DNA of 64,000 nucleotides, taken from assembly GCA_943735955.1 (NCBI GenBank), contig OX030958.1:8495626-8559625 (forward strand). The letters run 5' to 3'. Shown here piece by piece: positions 38,065 through 47,887 of the stretch (within the stretch, counting starts at the first letter, position 1; every line of letters starts with the position of its first letter). A program made the translations under genes and the position numbers. The stretch is from Piscicola geometra. Its lineage: Eukaryota; Annelida; Clitellata; Hirudinida; Piscicolidae. The notes beneath the pieces were generated by a model. It did not search any database and had not been told where the DNA came from. It worked only from the letters and a program-made list of their open reading frames with translations.

Positions 38065-39400
38065 ATGGAAGCTTGTGAATATCAAACTTCTAGTTTTATG
38101 AACCAGGAAATGTACTTACAAACACTAGCTAAGCATCGTGAAAAAGAAAGTTTAGTAAATCATGTTCAAATGTTTTTGATCTTAGCCTAAGATTAGTAGG
38201 ATTTCTAATAGGAAACACTTTTTCAACCTCTATAATATAGAGTCTATATCAAAATAATAAAACTTATCTACACTCTACAGGTATCGTCATCGTGGTCTGA
38301 ACGCTGTAATTGAGCACTTAGCAAGCCGTGTTCCAGGCTTTGATGTGTACCCATTCTACAAGACAAAGGCTCGATTACGCATATATGGAATATTTTATTA
38401 AGAAACTTTATTACTTTAAGTGTTAAACCAATACAGATGGTTAAGTTGCATATGGTGATTGACTACATAAAGACGCTTGAGGAAGAGGTTGATGCCTTGT
38501 GCACCCAGCTAGGCATCAGTATCACTTCGAAATACTCCTTTCTAACGAAAAACCCGTCCAGTTAGTCATGTTTTTATTTGAAATGAGAATTTAAATTTGA
38601 ACTAGATTAAGATAATTCAAAAAATATAAATTAAAATCACATTTTAATTCGTTTTCAGATATAAATAAGAAGAATTCCATAAAGGTAGTTCTGAATCAAT
38701 AATTTAAGATAATATTAATAGTTATAATAATTTATTTTATTATAAATTTAAGATGGAAGGGAACATTCCAAGTTCAATAAACGGTTACTTTGACAGCCAA
38801 GATGTAAATGAGTATGCAGACGATAAGGGATGTCTTGATAAATTCATTTCACGAATGGTGGGCATGAAGAGTAGGGAGAAATGTGACAAATTCAAGCAGA
38901 TGTTCAGTCCAACGAATGGCTGCTTTCCCAAAGAAGAAAACTATGATGGCTTCAACGTGGGTGCTAGTTGTCTTGCAATGCCTCAGAGCAACTACTCCTG
39001 TTTGAAGAACCCTTACGAAGATGATGATGAAGTAGTACTTAAAAATATAAAAAAAGTAGTCCTAAAAAGAATAAGCTACCAAGGAGATGATGATGATGAA
39101 GACGACAACAAAGAAAACATATTAGATGGCAACGCCACAGAAACAAAGAGAATGAAGTACTTTGACCACATCGACATGGACCAGCACATAGATGATAAAG
39201 AAAACGACCACATTAAGATGGACTCTAGCATCATGAAGGAACACGCAGCAGGCATTTTAGGGAGGGGATCTTTCGAAATAACCAACGGTTCGCAAGAGCC
39301 TTGCGAAAGTCATTCAGGAATCTCTCTGTACTGCACAGAGGAGGTGGAAGAGAGAGTAGAGTGGGTAAGAGTGGGAGAGACCCTGGTGAAGAAATGGTGA
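38065..39400 (+). CDS. Divergent basic helix-loop-helix protein
   Basis: Probable DNA-binding transcription factor. Exons: 38065-38150, 38281-38368, 38437-38560, 38659-38684 (26-nt microexon), 38753-39400; total 972 nt, 323 aa. The joined product has a basic region and helix 1 (KHREKERYRHRGLNAVIEHL), a loop with YPFYKTK, then helix 2 MVKLHMVIDYIKTLEEEV, which follows the KxSKxxxLxxxIxYIxxLE pattern. The rest is acidic with short conserved-looking blocks (CLDKFISRMVGM, KCDKFKQMF) and a DDDDEDD run. To keep the bHLH frame, intron 1 needs AG|TTTAGT as donor and intron 2 a GC donor (AAG|GCTCGA); introns 3 and 4 are GT-AG. I do not recognise the subfamily. The long intact last exon argues against a pseudogene. 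Confidence 0.7.
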
Positions 39401-39523
39401 GAAAGATTTTGTCGTCAACGTGATGTGTTTAGTGTATTCGAATTTTAGTTTTATTGTTAGTTTATATTTTACAATTTATTCGCTTTTATTGCTTTCTTAT
39501 TCACTTTTTTTACTTTTTGGTTC

Positions 39524-39529
39524 AATAAA
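39524..39529 (+). terminator. Polyadenylation signal of the bHLH gene
   Basis: AATAAA in the context GGTTCAATAAATTATG, about 125 bases after the stop codon. Confidence 0.6.
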
Positions 39530-39998
39530 TTATGACTAACTTAAATGATACAGGTAAGATTGAGCTATATTGAAAATGCTAAGTAAAAGCTGTCTATATC
39601 AATCCATCAAATACATTTATATAACGGATTTTGTAGTTGAAGAGCGCTGAATATCTTTAGGAATTTGGCTGATTAGATTCCCAGTAAAAAAATAGTGATT
39701 TCAAAATTACAAGTAAAAAATAAAGTCTTATATACTCTTTAATTAGCTTTTCTGATGAAAAAAACAAGCTAGGAACTAGATTAAATAATTTAATGGAATA
39801 CTCCAATTGATCACCATGATATTAAAGTGCTCAACACAAACAAAAACAATTACAGTCAGCCCATCATTTTTATTCTACCCCCCTACAACACTATCATATT
39901 AATCACCCTTCCACTAGTACAACATAATTCTATTAATGCCCTTCCCCTACAACACCATTCTATTATCACCCCCCCCCAACCACAATAACAACAGCTTT
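39530..39998. other. Convergent 3' spacer
   Basis: Lies between the 3' ends of the bHLH gene (+) and the M3-like gene (-). A minus-strand AATAAA at 39869-39874, about 125 bases after the M3-like stop, is a candidate polyadenylation signal. No gene seen. Confidence 0.5.
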
Positions 39999-42373
39999 CT
40001 ACCCTCTCAAGTAGTACTCCACCAGGGCCTCAGGTCCAGCATCCGCCCCCATGAACCGCCTGTGCACCTCCCCTGAGCTCACACTCCCTCCCAGCGCCAG
40101 GTATGTGTCTCTGAATCTGTTTTACAGGAATGATTTGAGGTTGGGTGTGGGGATAAATAAAGAAGCATTGTTATGAGTGGTATTAGTAATATTAGTGGTG
40201 GTGTTGGTTGTAGTAGTAGTAGTAGTGGTAATAGTATTAGTAGTAATAGTGGTAGTAGTAGTGGTGGTAGAAACTAGTACTTGCATGCAGACAGACACAA
40301 ACCTCTTTCCCACTTCGACGGTCTCTCTATTGCCTGCCTTCCTCGCCTCTTTGAACGCCTTGAAGATCTCACAGGCCAGCATCTGGTAATAATGATGATG
40401 ATGATGATGTTGAAGAAGGCAAATGTGATGAAATGATGATGATGATGTTGAAGATGGCAAATGTGATGAAATGATGATGATCACTAGTATGGATGGTGAT
40501 AATGATCGCTAGCCAGCCACCTCGGACCACTTGTGCGAGTAGTAGGCGGCAGGCAGGTGGCCGGAGAAGATGGCCGTGAAGGAGCAGGGAAAGTTGTTGG
40601 CGTCTCCGATGGCGTGTGGCATGAAGTCACTCCACGTCTTTTCCATCAGACTGTGCCAGTGTTCGGTGCTGTGTGGTGATGAGTGTAATAGTGTGGGGTA
40701 GTTTTTAATGGTGTGGGGTAGTTGTTAATGATGTGGGGTAGTTTTTAATGGTGTGGGGTAGTTGTTAATGATGTGGGGTAGTTTTTAATGGTGTGGGGTA
40801 GTTGTTAATGGTGTGGGGTAGTTTTTAATGGTGTGGGGTATTGTTAATGATAGCGTGGAGATAGATAAGGCAACTGTTTGAGTAGCAGCGATAATGGTAC
40901 TTTGTGTGCAGTTCAAGGTCGTATGAGCTGAGAAATAAGTTGTGCATCGTATCGTACGCCTCCATGTGGTGGCGTCCTGGTGATGATGATCATTTCAAAA
41001 TTATTAATCAAAAGAAGAAATAATTAAATTAATAATTTATAATAATACAGCTTATTAATAAATATTTATTTATAATTAATTGAAATGAGGCAAAGAATAA
41101 AAAGTACGTTTCATGATGGTGTTGATGACGTCTTCAGAGAGGGGAGTGTTGTTGCTGTGGTGGTTGCTCATGTAACGCAGTGTCTGCTTCGTCACCAAGA
41201 TCATCCTGATAATGATTTTGTTGATGATCAGCTGATAATGAGGTTAATGCATGTTTTATGAGTTTGCTACTGCTGTTGCTAAGCTGCTGACTTGAGTGCA
41301 AAGGAAAAATTAACAAATTAAAAAACAAAACAGTTGTAAAAATTCTTAAATCGAAATTCAAAACCTTTTTTTGGAATATAAAACGATGAAAGATAGGAAA
41401 TTAACTTGGAGAGGAAAGCGATGGTGTTGAGGGAGTCCAGCTCGACGCTGTTCTGACCTGCAGTCTCGCTGTGTGGAGCAGTGGTCGCCAGTTGCTGCAG
41501 AACGTTTCCGAACTGTCGCGGTGGTAATGATTATGTTGATGGTGATGGTGATGATGTTTATAAAGTATAGCGCCAATGCAAAAAACTGAGACGCAGACAA
41601 GAAATTGATGGATCCTTGTAGTTTGACGAGGAAGAATCGATCAGTGTGATGGTTAGGGTTAGTCAACCTGGAAGAAGATGTGCTGGAGTTGCTGAAGGGA
41701 GAGGAGGGGTTGGTCGGAGGAAGAGGAGGGTCTGGCGAGGTTCAGCTTCAGGTAGCTGTATGGAGTGAGTGACAACAAGGCACTCTTGTCTGCAATAATT
41801 TATTTTTAACAAAATATTTTTTTCTACTTTAAAATATATATTTTGGAAAATATTTTCAATATATTAAAAATTTATTTTAAATATTTTCAATATATTAAAA
41901 TTTATTTTTTTAAAATATTTTCAATATATTAAAATTTATTTTTTACAAATATTTTCAATATATTACAATTTATTTTTAAATTAAAAGTGATTTAAATTCA
42001 ACGCAAAAAGTCCAAATAGACCTACCTCTGCCCACGTCGAGTGAAGGGTTAGCATTGCCTTGAGAGTAGAGATGTATGTAAAGTGAAGACATGTGCTCAC
42101 CGGCTGTCGGGTGCAATGTGGATAAGGTAGGAATCACTTGAAAGCATCGAGAACAATTATTGTTACACACCCCATGAATTTAACGAGCATCATTATCATC
42201 AACCCACTGTGGATAGAGCAAGCATCATTATCATCACCACTCACTATCACTATCAAGGATTTTGTAGAAGAGAACATCATCGGCCCACACTGGCACTTCT
42301 GACGTGCAGTCCTGCAACGGTTGTTGCTGAGTTGAAGCGGTGAATAATGTATAAAAGAAGTAAACATACATGA

Positions 42374-42443
<70 letters not shown>

Positions 42444-45400
42444 ACACACACACACACACACGTACACACACACACACACACCTGGAAGGAGAGCTTGAAG
42501 AGAGTACGGTACATGTTGAAGATGTAGCTGAGGACGCTGTGCAGAGGGAAGTAGTCCTTCAGCGTCTCCATGTCCAGCCTGTATCATCATCATCATCATC
42601 AGCACCAGGATGAACATCATCATCATCATCAACACCAGGATGAACATTATCATCATCATCAACACCAGGATGAACATCATCATCAACACCAGGATGAGCA
42701 TCATCATCATCATGGGGTGCACATCATTAACTAACCCATCCATCCCTAAACTCACCCCCCCCCCTTTCCTGCACACCACCATCTCCATTCCCACAAACTA
42801 ACAACAAGCACAGAAAGCAGCAACCAACGAACGGAAAGAGATGGTTAAGTTGGCGGTTCCTCCAGTACTCGACGTCCCACGCCTCCAGTCGCTCCCTGAA
42901 GCCCTCACTCGCCGCAAACTCCTGCAGCCTGCTGAAGTCGTTGTCACTCACTGGCTGGAAACGCTGCTTCAGACTGTGAGGGAGGGGGGGGTTTGGAGTA
43001 GGGAATGAGAATGATGGAGATAATTAGACAAAAAGGATCAAACGTAATCTTAACGTGGTGTGACCCGTGAGGCCACAATTATATAATCAATACAATACAT
43101 TACAACGACCAATATTATTAACATGGCGTAAACCCTAACGAGCTTCAAGACCTAATTAATTATCGTATATAAGAATTTTTTAAATATAAAAAATCGCATT
43201 GATAGAACACAGTTCTACAGGCAATACAACAACAACCTGTCGATGAATTCAACGACCTCCTCGACACTGCCCGCCATCTTGGTCGCCATGCTCATCTCTG
43301 CGTATGTGCTGTACTTCAGGTGCTTCGCGATGTCTCGTCTGTAGTTGTTTGGTGGGTTGGGTGCTCCATCAATTGATTGATTGATTGAATCTCATTGAAA
43401 TATTTTCTTAGCTCTACTTAAAAAGTCTAACAAGAAGCAGAGAAAATAATAATAGCAATAATAATGACGAGCACTATTATAGTGGCGTAAACCTGAACGG
43501 GCTTCTAGGCCTGTTTAGGCTGCAAAGTTTCATTCACTGTTAATTAGTCATCAGTTGCACTCGAAGCTTTGACCTTTGACCGCTAGTCAAGCCGAGAGTC
43601 GCTTCCCACTCAACTACCCATGCGCCCATGAAGTAATCAAGAACATGCATCAGACACAATATAATAAAATACCACGACGAATATTATTAGCGTGGCGTAA
43701 ACCCGGGCGCGCTTCAAAGCACACCTGAGATTTCGTATCTCCTCAATGCAGTTGTGGTTCGAGAGTTGCTTCTGCGGGTGCAGGTTGGAACCCCTGTTGT
43801 TCCACGCCCTCCAGAAGTTCCAGCGGGTGAGTCTGTCGCCACAGTGTTTCATGATGAGGGGGTAAGAAGCGAGGGTCAGACGCCATGGACCCCTGGTTGG
43901 TTCAACTCTGTAGGTGGTGGTGGGTGAGAGGATTATGGAAGTTGTGGAAGTGGTGGTTAAAATGGTGGTGGGATGTGGTATTATTGAGAAATTTTTGAAC
44001 TGAATGAATGAATTTATAAGCCCATCGAAGAAGAATTGAATGTTAAAAAAAATTTGTGGTGGTAGTCGGATGTGGCATTATTTATAAACCCATCGAGAAG
44101 AGAAAAAAATTCAAAAGAATAAATGTGAACGCAAAAAAGATGGCGTGGTACCGGTTGAGAGAGAGCCTCATGAGCTCCTGCCTGGGCACCTCGGCCACCA
44201 CGTCGAAGTCGTCGATCACCTGCTCGAACATCGAACCTGCCTGAGCCACCCGCGAGCTGGAGACGACGATAGATGTTGAGTGAGTGGCATTTTATAGTTT
44301 CTCAAATTTTTTAAAAAAGTATGTGATTTACAAAGTTATAGAATAAACATAAAACATTAAAAAATTCACATATACAAACACATATTTTGCACACCTAAAA
44401 TCGTTTTTGTGCTGCGAGATTTTGTACAGGATGTTGCTGAAGCTTTCGTGGTCGGCCACCTCGACGCCACTGAAGCGACAGCGCAGCAGGTAAATGTGCA
44501 GCAGACGCCGTTCCTGCTCCGTCATCGAGACTGCCTGGGTAGCCTTCATGTGCTGCTCAATGTGGTGAAGTGGTGGTGCTTTGTGGATGTGTCAGTTCAT
44601 TCCAATGATGAAGAGATCATTTGAAAACTTTAAGAGATTTTATTAATAATAATAATAATTGTCATTTTTGTATAGCGCCCGGGCACGCAACTGAAGCGCT
44701 TTCACTGTGTCGTAATGCAATAAAGAAATAAAAATAATTATAATAGTAATGTTATGAAAAGGAGAGCAAAGAGTAGCATGGAGTAATTATTAAGAATGAT
44801 AAGCTAAGTTAAAGAAATGAGTTTTCAGTTTGGCTTTGAAAGTCGAAAATTGGTTGATGCTTCGAAGTGCAGGTGGAATGGCATTCCAAGTTGTTGGAGC
44901 TGCGTGACGGAAAGCTCTTTTTGAGATGTTGTTTGTAGTGGATTCTTGGTTGAGGAGAAGAGATGAAGATGAACGCAGTGGTTTGTTTGATGTTTTTTTA
45001 GTTATGAGTTTGCTGAGATATGACGGTATTGAGGTTTGAAGAATTTTGAATGTGGTGATGGCTATTTTAAAGGATATTCGAAAGTCTATAGGAAGCCAGT
45101 GGAGTTTTATAAGATTTTCCTTTGATGATTGAACAAGGTGATAGCCTGGGTAATCACAGTTGAGTGTGATTCTAGCCGCCTTGCTTAAAACTGATTGTAG
45201 ACGATTTCTTTCTTGATTGGTGATATTATATAATAGCGAGTTACAGTAGTCAAGTCTGCTTAGTATTAGACATCGGGAAAGTGAGGCGGAGAGATCAGTA
45301 GTAATGAATGGGCGTATGTGTTTGATTGCTTTGAGATGATAGTGTGATGATTGGATGATAGATGTGATGTGGTTTTTGAAAGTGAGTTTGCTGTCTAGGG

Positions 45401-47514
45401 TGACTCCGAGTATTTTGAGAGTGTTAAAGTAATGAGTTATTAGAGCTGTTCCACGATTAAAAATGTTAATCGCCTTAACCGTTCGATTAAAATTTTAATC
45501 TTGTAATAGAAATTTTATGATAAATTTTTTATGATAAATTTTTTATAAAAGTAATCCAAATTTGAAAGAAAAAATGAATCCATAAATGATACAAAATGCA
45601 ATTGTCACACATCCTTTTTGAGCCAGTTACTCAAGCAAACAAGATATTCAACATTAGTTGGATCTAAAGAGGCTTTTTCTTGCTAACTATGTGTCCTGAC
45701 AAGCTGACGTTCACATGGAACTGTACTTGCAGGAGATGACAAGTACTTTCTTGCCAGTTTCTCAAGAGCCGGATATGCTCTTTCGTGTTGTTGCCATTAA
45801 ACAAAAAGACAACTCTCAAAGCCTACCTCGGATTCTGTTCTATAACGTTGAATTATTGACTGTCATCATCTAACTATCTTCATCTTCAGAATTTGAAGCT
45901 ACATATGTTTGTAGTCGCTTGCTTGGTGAAGGCTGTATAGTTTTATAAGTTTTTTATTTTAAAATAGTTTCTCCGACTCTTTCCACGTTGCTTCTCTTTC
46001 ATTCTTTTGAAGACATTTTAAATTTTTAAATCGGGAGTCCAATGATGTGGCAATTCTCAACCATTTGATATTCTGATTACTCTTTCCCTACTCCAGTTCG
46101 GGAATACATATTTATTTTGAAACAAATAACATAAACTGGATCATCTTCTGAAGTGCATATTTCTTGTGTAAAGTGAAAAATTGCAAGTAACACTATAAAA
46201 GATGTAAAGTATTTTTTCCCACCTAGAAGTTCTGTTGCAAATCTAGAAGGAATTAAAAGTTTTTTGATGAAATGCACTTTTTCCTATTCGTTTTTTGAAA
46301 GTAAATTAAGAGAGTGTTTGTGTTCACTTGGTTATAATGTAGTAATTTTTTTAAAATTCATTAAAATATTTAACGGTCGTTAATTGATTAACGCGTTAAT
46401 CGAAAGTTAACTTAGATTAAAGCACAGCTCTATATTTGATAAAAACTATTAAATTGTGTATTTCTAAGAGCAATTCCTCAGTACTGAGTGATGATAATGT
46501 CTTGAGTGAGACCTTGAGTGCCTTGTAGAAGTCCTTGCTGAGCCACCTGGAGTTCTTAGCGTTTTCCACTTGAGAGAGGCTCTGTGGTGGTGGTGTAGTG
46601 AGGCTTCAAAGAGTTGTAACTTGGAATTAAATTGAGATTGATGTCAATGTAGGTGACAGTCCTTGTGAGCATTGGTGTTATATTTGATCATCAGATGCAT
46701 TGCTTGTGAGGTATGGATAATCATAGAGTAGAGAGATAGAGTAGGGATAGTTCTATTCACTCTGCGAAAGGCTTCCTGAAAAGAAGGATGGATGTTGGTG
46801 AGTTGTTTGGTGGTACGGATAGAGTGGTTCAGAGGCAAGAGATGACGCTCTATTGGCTCCCACAACTGCTTAAACGTCTGTCCATCCCTGTTTTCTATGG
46901 AAAAAAAGCTCAATTATTTGAATGCAAATAAAATATTGAAATTAAAAAATTATTTAATACTTGCAGAGCAACCAACTTTGCAGAAGGCTGAAGAGATCAC
47001 CGACGGCAACCTCAAACTCAATGGACCTCTTGGCACATCCTGAGACACACTTGCTCGCATCCAGTTCGGTCCATGCAGGAAAATCCTTGTATCTCAAAAG
47101 AGCATTTGTTTGCTCTGTGTCCGTAGGTACCTCAGGCGCTCTGTGTGTTTCAGGATTTATTATTTCGAATATATTTATTAGGTAAATAGTTTTAAATAGT
47201 CCTTATAGTTTCTTTGAATTTAATTTGCTTTTTTGAATAGATATCTAAAAAGCGTATAGAAAATAATTTTTTGCAAACTTTATGGAATATTCTAAAAAAC
47301 CCTGTAGCTTGAAAACATAATCAAAGAATTGGTTAGCCCTTTAATAAAAATTTTTGAGAAAGAAACCCTTGAGAGATCAACTTTAATGATTCAGTTATCT
47401 GTAAACTCACAAGAAGTAAAACGAGCTGGCATTCCTATAGCCAATTGTACGCTTCCATATTAGTTTGCAACTCCCTTTACTGAAAGGAAGCGAACAAAGC
47501 TTAAATCTTGACAT
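39999..47514 (-). CDS. M3 family oligopeptidase A-like protein, HExxH lost (probable pseudopeptidase)
   Basis: Nineteen phase-compatible exons (2160 nt, 719 aa): 47411-47514, 46961-47140, 46761-46887, 46513-46581, 44395-44552, 44152-44256, 43725-43907, 43237-43338, 42833-42973, 42482-42578, 42245-42311, 42026-42103, 41668-41789, 41406-41512, 41108-41205, 40901-40976, 40521-40668, 40303-40382, 39999-40116. Colinear with bacterial OpdA (680 aa): QTFKQLWEPIERHLLPL, STYAEMSMATKMAGSVEEV, LEAWDVEYWRNRQ, MSSLYIHLYS, CSFTAIFSGHL, YYSHKWSEV, LALGGSVSSGEV. Exon 1 (MSRFKLCSLPFSKGSCKLIW, then more basic residues, no acids) looks like a mitochondrial leader. Where active enzymes have HEFGH, exons 13-14 read IFFQ|FGNVL, so both zinc His and the catalytic Glu are gone; the third-ligand Glu region (VELDS) remains. 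Transition-state His and Tyr residues are also replaced. The frame is intact throughout, so it looks maintained. Confidence 0.85.
40385..40480. repeat. ATG trinucleotide runs and a duplicated segment of about 45 bp
   Basis: Two copies of a segment with GATGATGATG followed by TTGAAGAWGGCAAATGTGAT lie in an M3-like intron, next to GTA/GTG runs at 40180-40270. Confidence 0.75.
40691..40849. repeat. 20-bp tandem repeat, 8 copies
   Basis: Units of GTGTGGGGTAGTTTTTAATG, alternating with a GTTGTTAATG variant, fill an intron of the M3-like gene. Confidence 0.9.
41846..41975. repeat. AT-rich tandem repeat of about 34 bp, 4 copies
   Basis: The core AAATATTTTCAATATATTA recurs four times with variable T-rich spacers in an M3-like intron. 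Confidence 0.85.
42377..42479. repeat. CA dinucleotide microsatellite
   Basis: An almost pure (CA)n run of about 100 bases adjoins the donor of the exon at 42482-42578 (minus strand CAG|GTGTGTGTG), so the intron starts with (GT)n. Confidence 0.95.
42583..42715. repeat. ATC runs with repeated AACACCAGGATGA
   Basis: Four units of (ATC)n followed by AACACCAGGATGA or a close variant, within an M3-like intron. Confidence 0.85.
43085..43150 (-). repeat. SINE-like 3' body, partial copy
   Basis: Minus strand carries GGTTTACGCCATGTTAATAA followed by TATTGGTCGTTG, matching the 3' body of the element at 43440-43640. Lies in the intron between exons 43237-43338 and 42833-42973. Confidence 0.6.
43440..43640 (-). 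repeat. SINE-like element with tRNA-related head
   Basis: Read on the minus strand, a head resembling tRNA (GGGTAGTTGAGTGGGAAGCG, then CTTCGAGTGC in the box B position) leads into a body with GGCCTAGAAGCCCGTTCAGG, then TTTACGCCAC and TAATAGT, and ends in an ATTATT-rich tail. The same 3' body recurs at 43085-43150, 43655-43724 and 55940-55990, which defines a dispersed family. Confidence 0.6.
43655..43724 (-). repeat. SINE-like 3' body abutting a splice donor
   Basis: Minus strand reads GTGTGCTTTGAAGCGCGCCC then GGGTTTACGCCACG and TAATAATATTCGTCG. The repeat begins within the first bases of the intron after exon 43725-43907. Confidence 0.6.
44641..45440 (-). mobile_element. CR1/L2-type non-LTR retrotransposon, 5'-truncated
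   Basis: Translating the minus strand gives about 200 uninterrupted residues of a reverse transcriptase C-terminus: LKILGVTLDSKLTFKNHI, SRLDYCNSLLYNI, LHWLPIDFRISFKI and ending FKAKLKTHFFNLAYHS before a stop. The frame has no ATG and is easily missed. The 3' UTR ends with GGGCGCTATACAAAAATGAC and an (ATT)n tail, as in CR1/L2 elements. It lies in the same orientation as its host, in the M3-like intron between exons 46513-46581 and 44395-44552. Its 5' break coincides with the start of the hAT element next to it. Confidence 0.85.
45441..46432 (-). mobile_element. Decayed hAT DNA transposon
   Basis: The ends form a short inverted repeat (TAGAGCTGT at 45441, ACAGCTCTA to 46432), and both subterminal regions are rich in TTAATCG/CGATTAA words. 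The minus strand at about 45600-45785 encodes a recognisable hAT C-terminus: PALEKLARKYLSSPASTVPC, an in-frame stop, then KASLDPTNVEYLVCLSNW. The element is about 990 bp with most of the transposase missing. The flanking 8-mers (TGAGTTAT and TATTTGAT) do not match well, so the insertion is old or rearranged. Confidence 0.75.
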
Positions 47515-47887
47515 TATCGACACATTATGAGGACGAAAGTGGCAGAGCAAAGAATAAACAGAACAGATTTATTTTATAGATTTTCAGTTTACGCTACAAC
47601 ATTTTGAATAGATTATGCATTTAAGTAGTGTCATAAAAATAAATAACTTTTCTTCTGAAAAAAGTTTTTCAAGACCTAATTTGCACTAATTTACCCATCA
47701 TTACCCTTTCAGAAGTGGCTATCCGTGAACAGCTCTTGAGCTAAGCTAAACTTATGAACTTTTTTTCAAGTAAGCTTAAAATTAAAATATATGAAGTACA
47801 TAATAATATTTTTTTCCTTAAACCATCTGGTTGCATACAATATTTTTAAACAATGGCAAAAGCAAAGAAACCACAAGCTGAAAACTA
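47515..47887. other. Spacer between M3-like gene and TANGO6-like gene
   Basis: 373 bases separate the TANGO6-like stop from the ATG of the downstream M3-like gene, tandem on the minus strand. No clear regulatory motif seen. Confidence 0.4.

Noticed and set aside
46077..46277. 66-aa minus ORF inside the hAT relic
   Set aside because: No similarity to transposase motifs, and it lies in decayed element sequence.
46643..46760. Extension of the M3-like exon past 46761 (to residues NAHKDCHLH)
   Set aside because: The donor AGA|GTGAAT at 46760 joins EAFRR to SLSQVENAKNS, which aligns without gap to OpdA; the extension has no in-phase donor.
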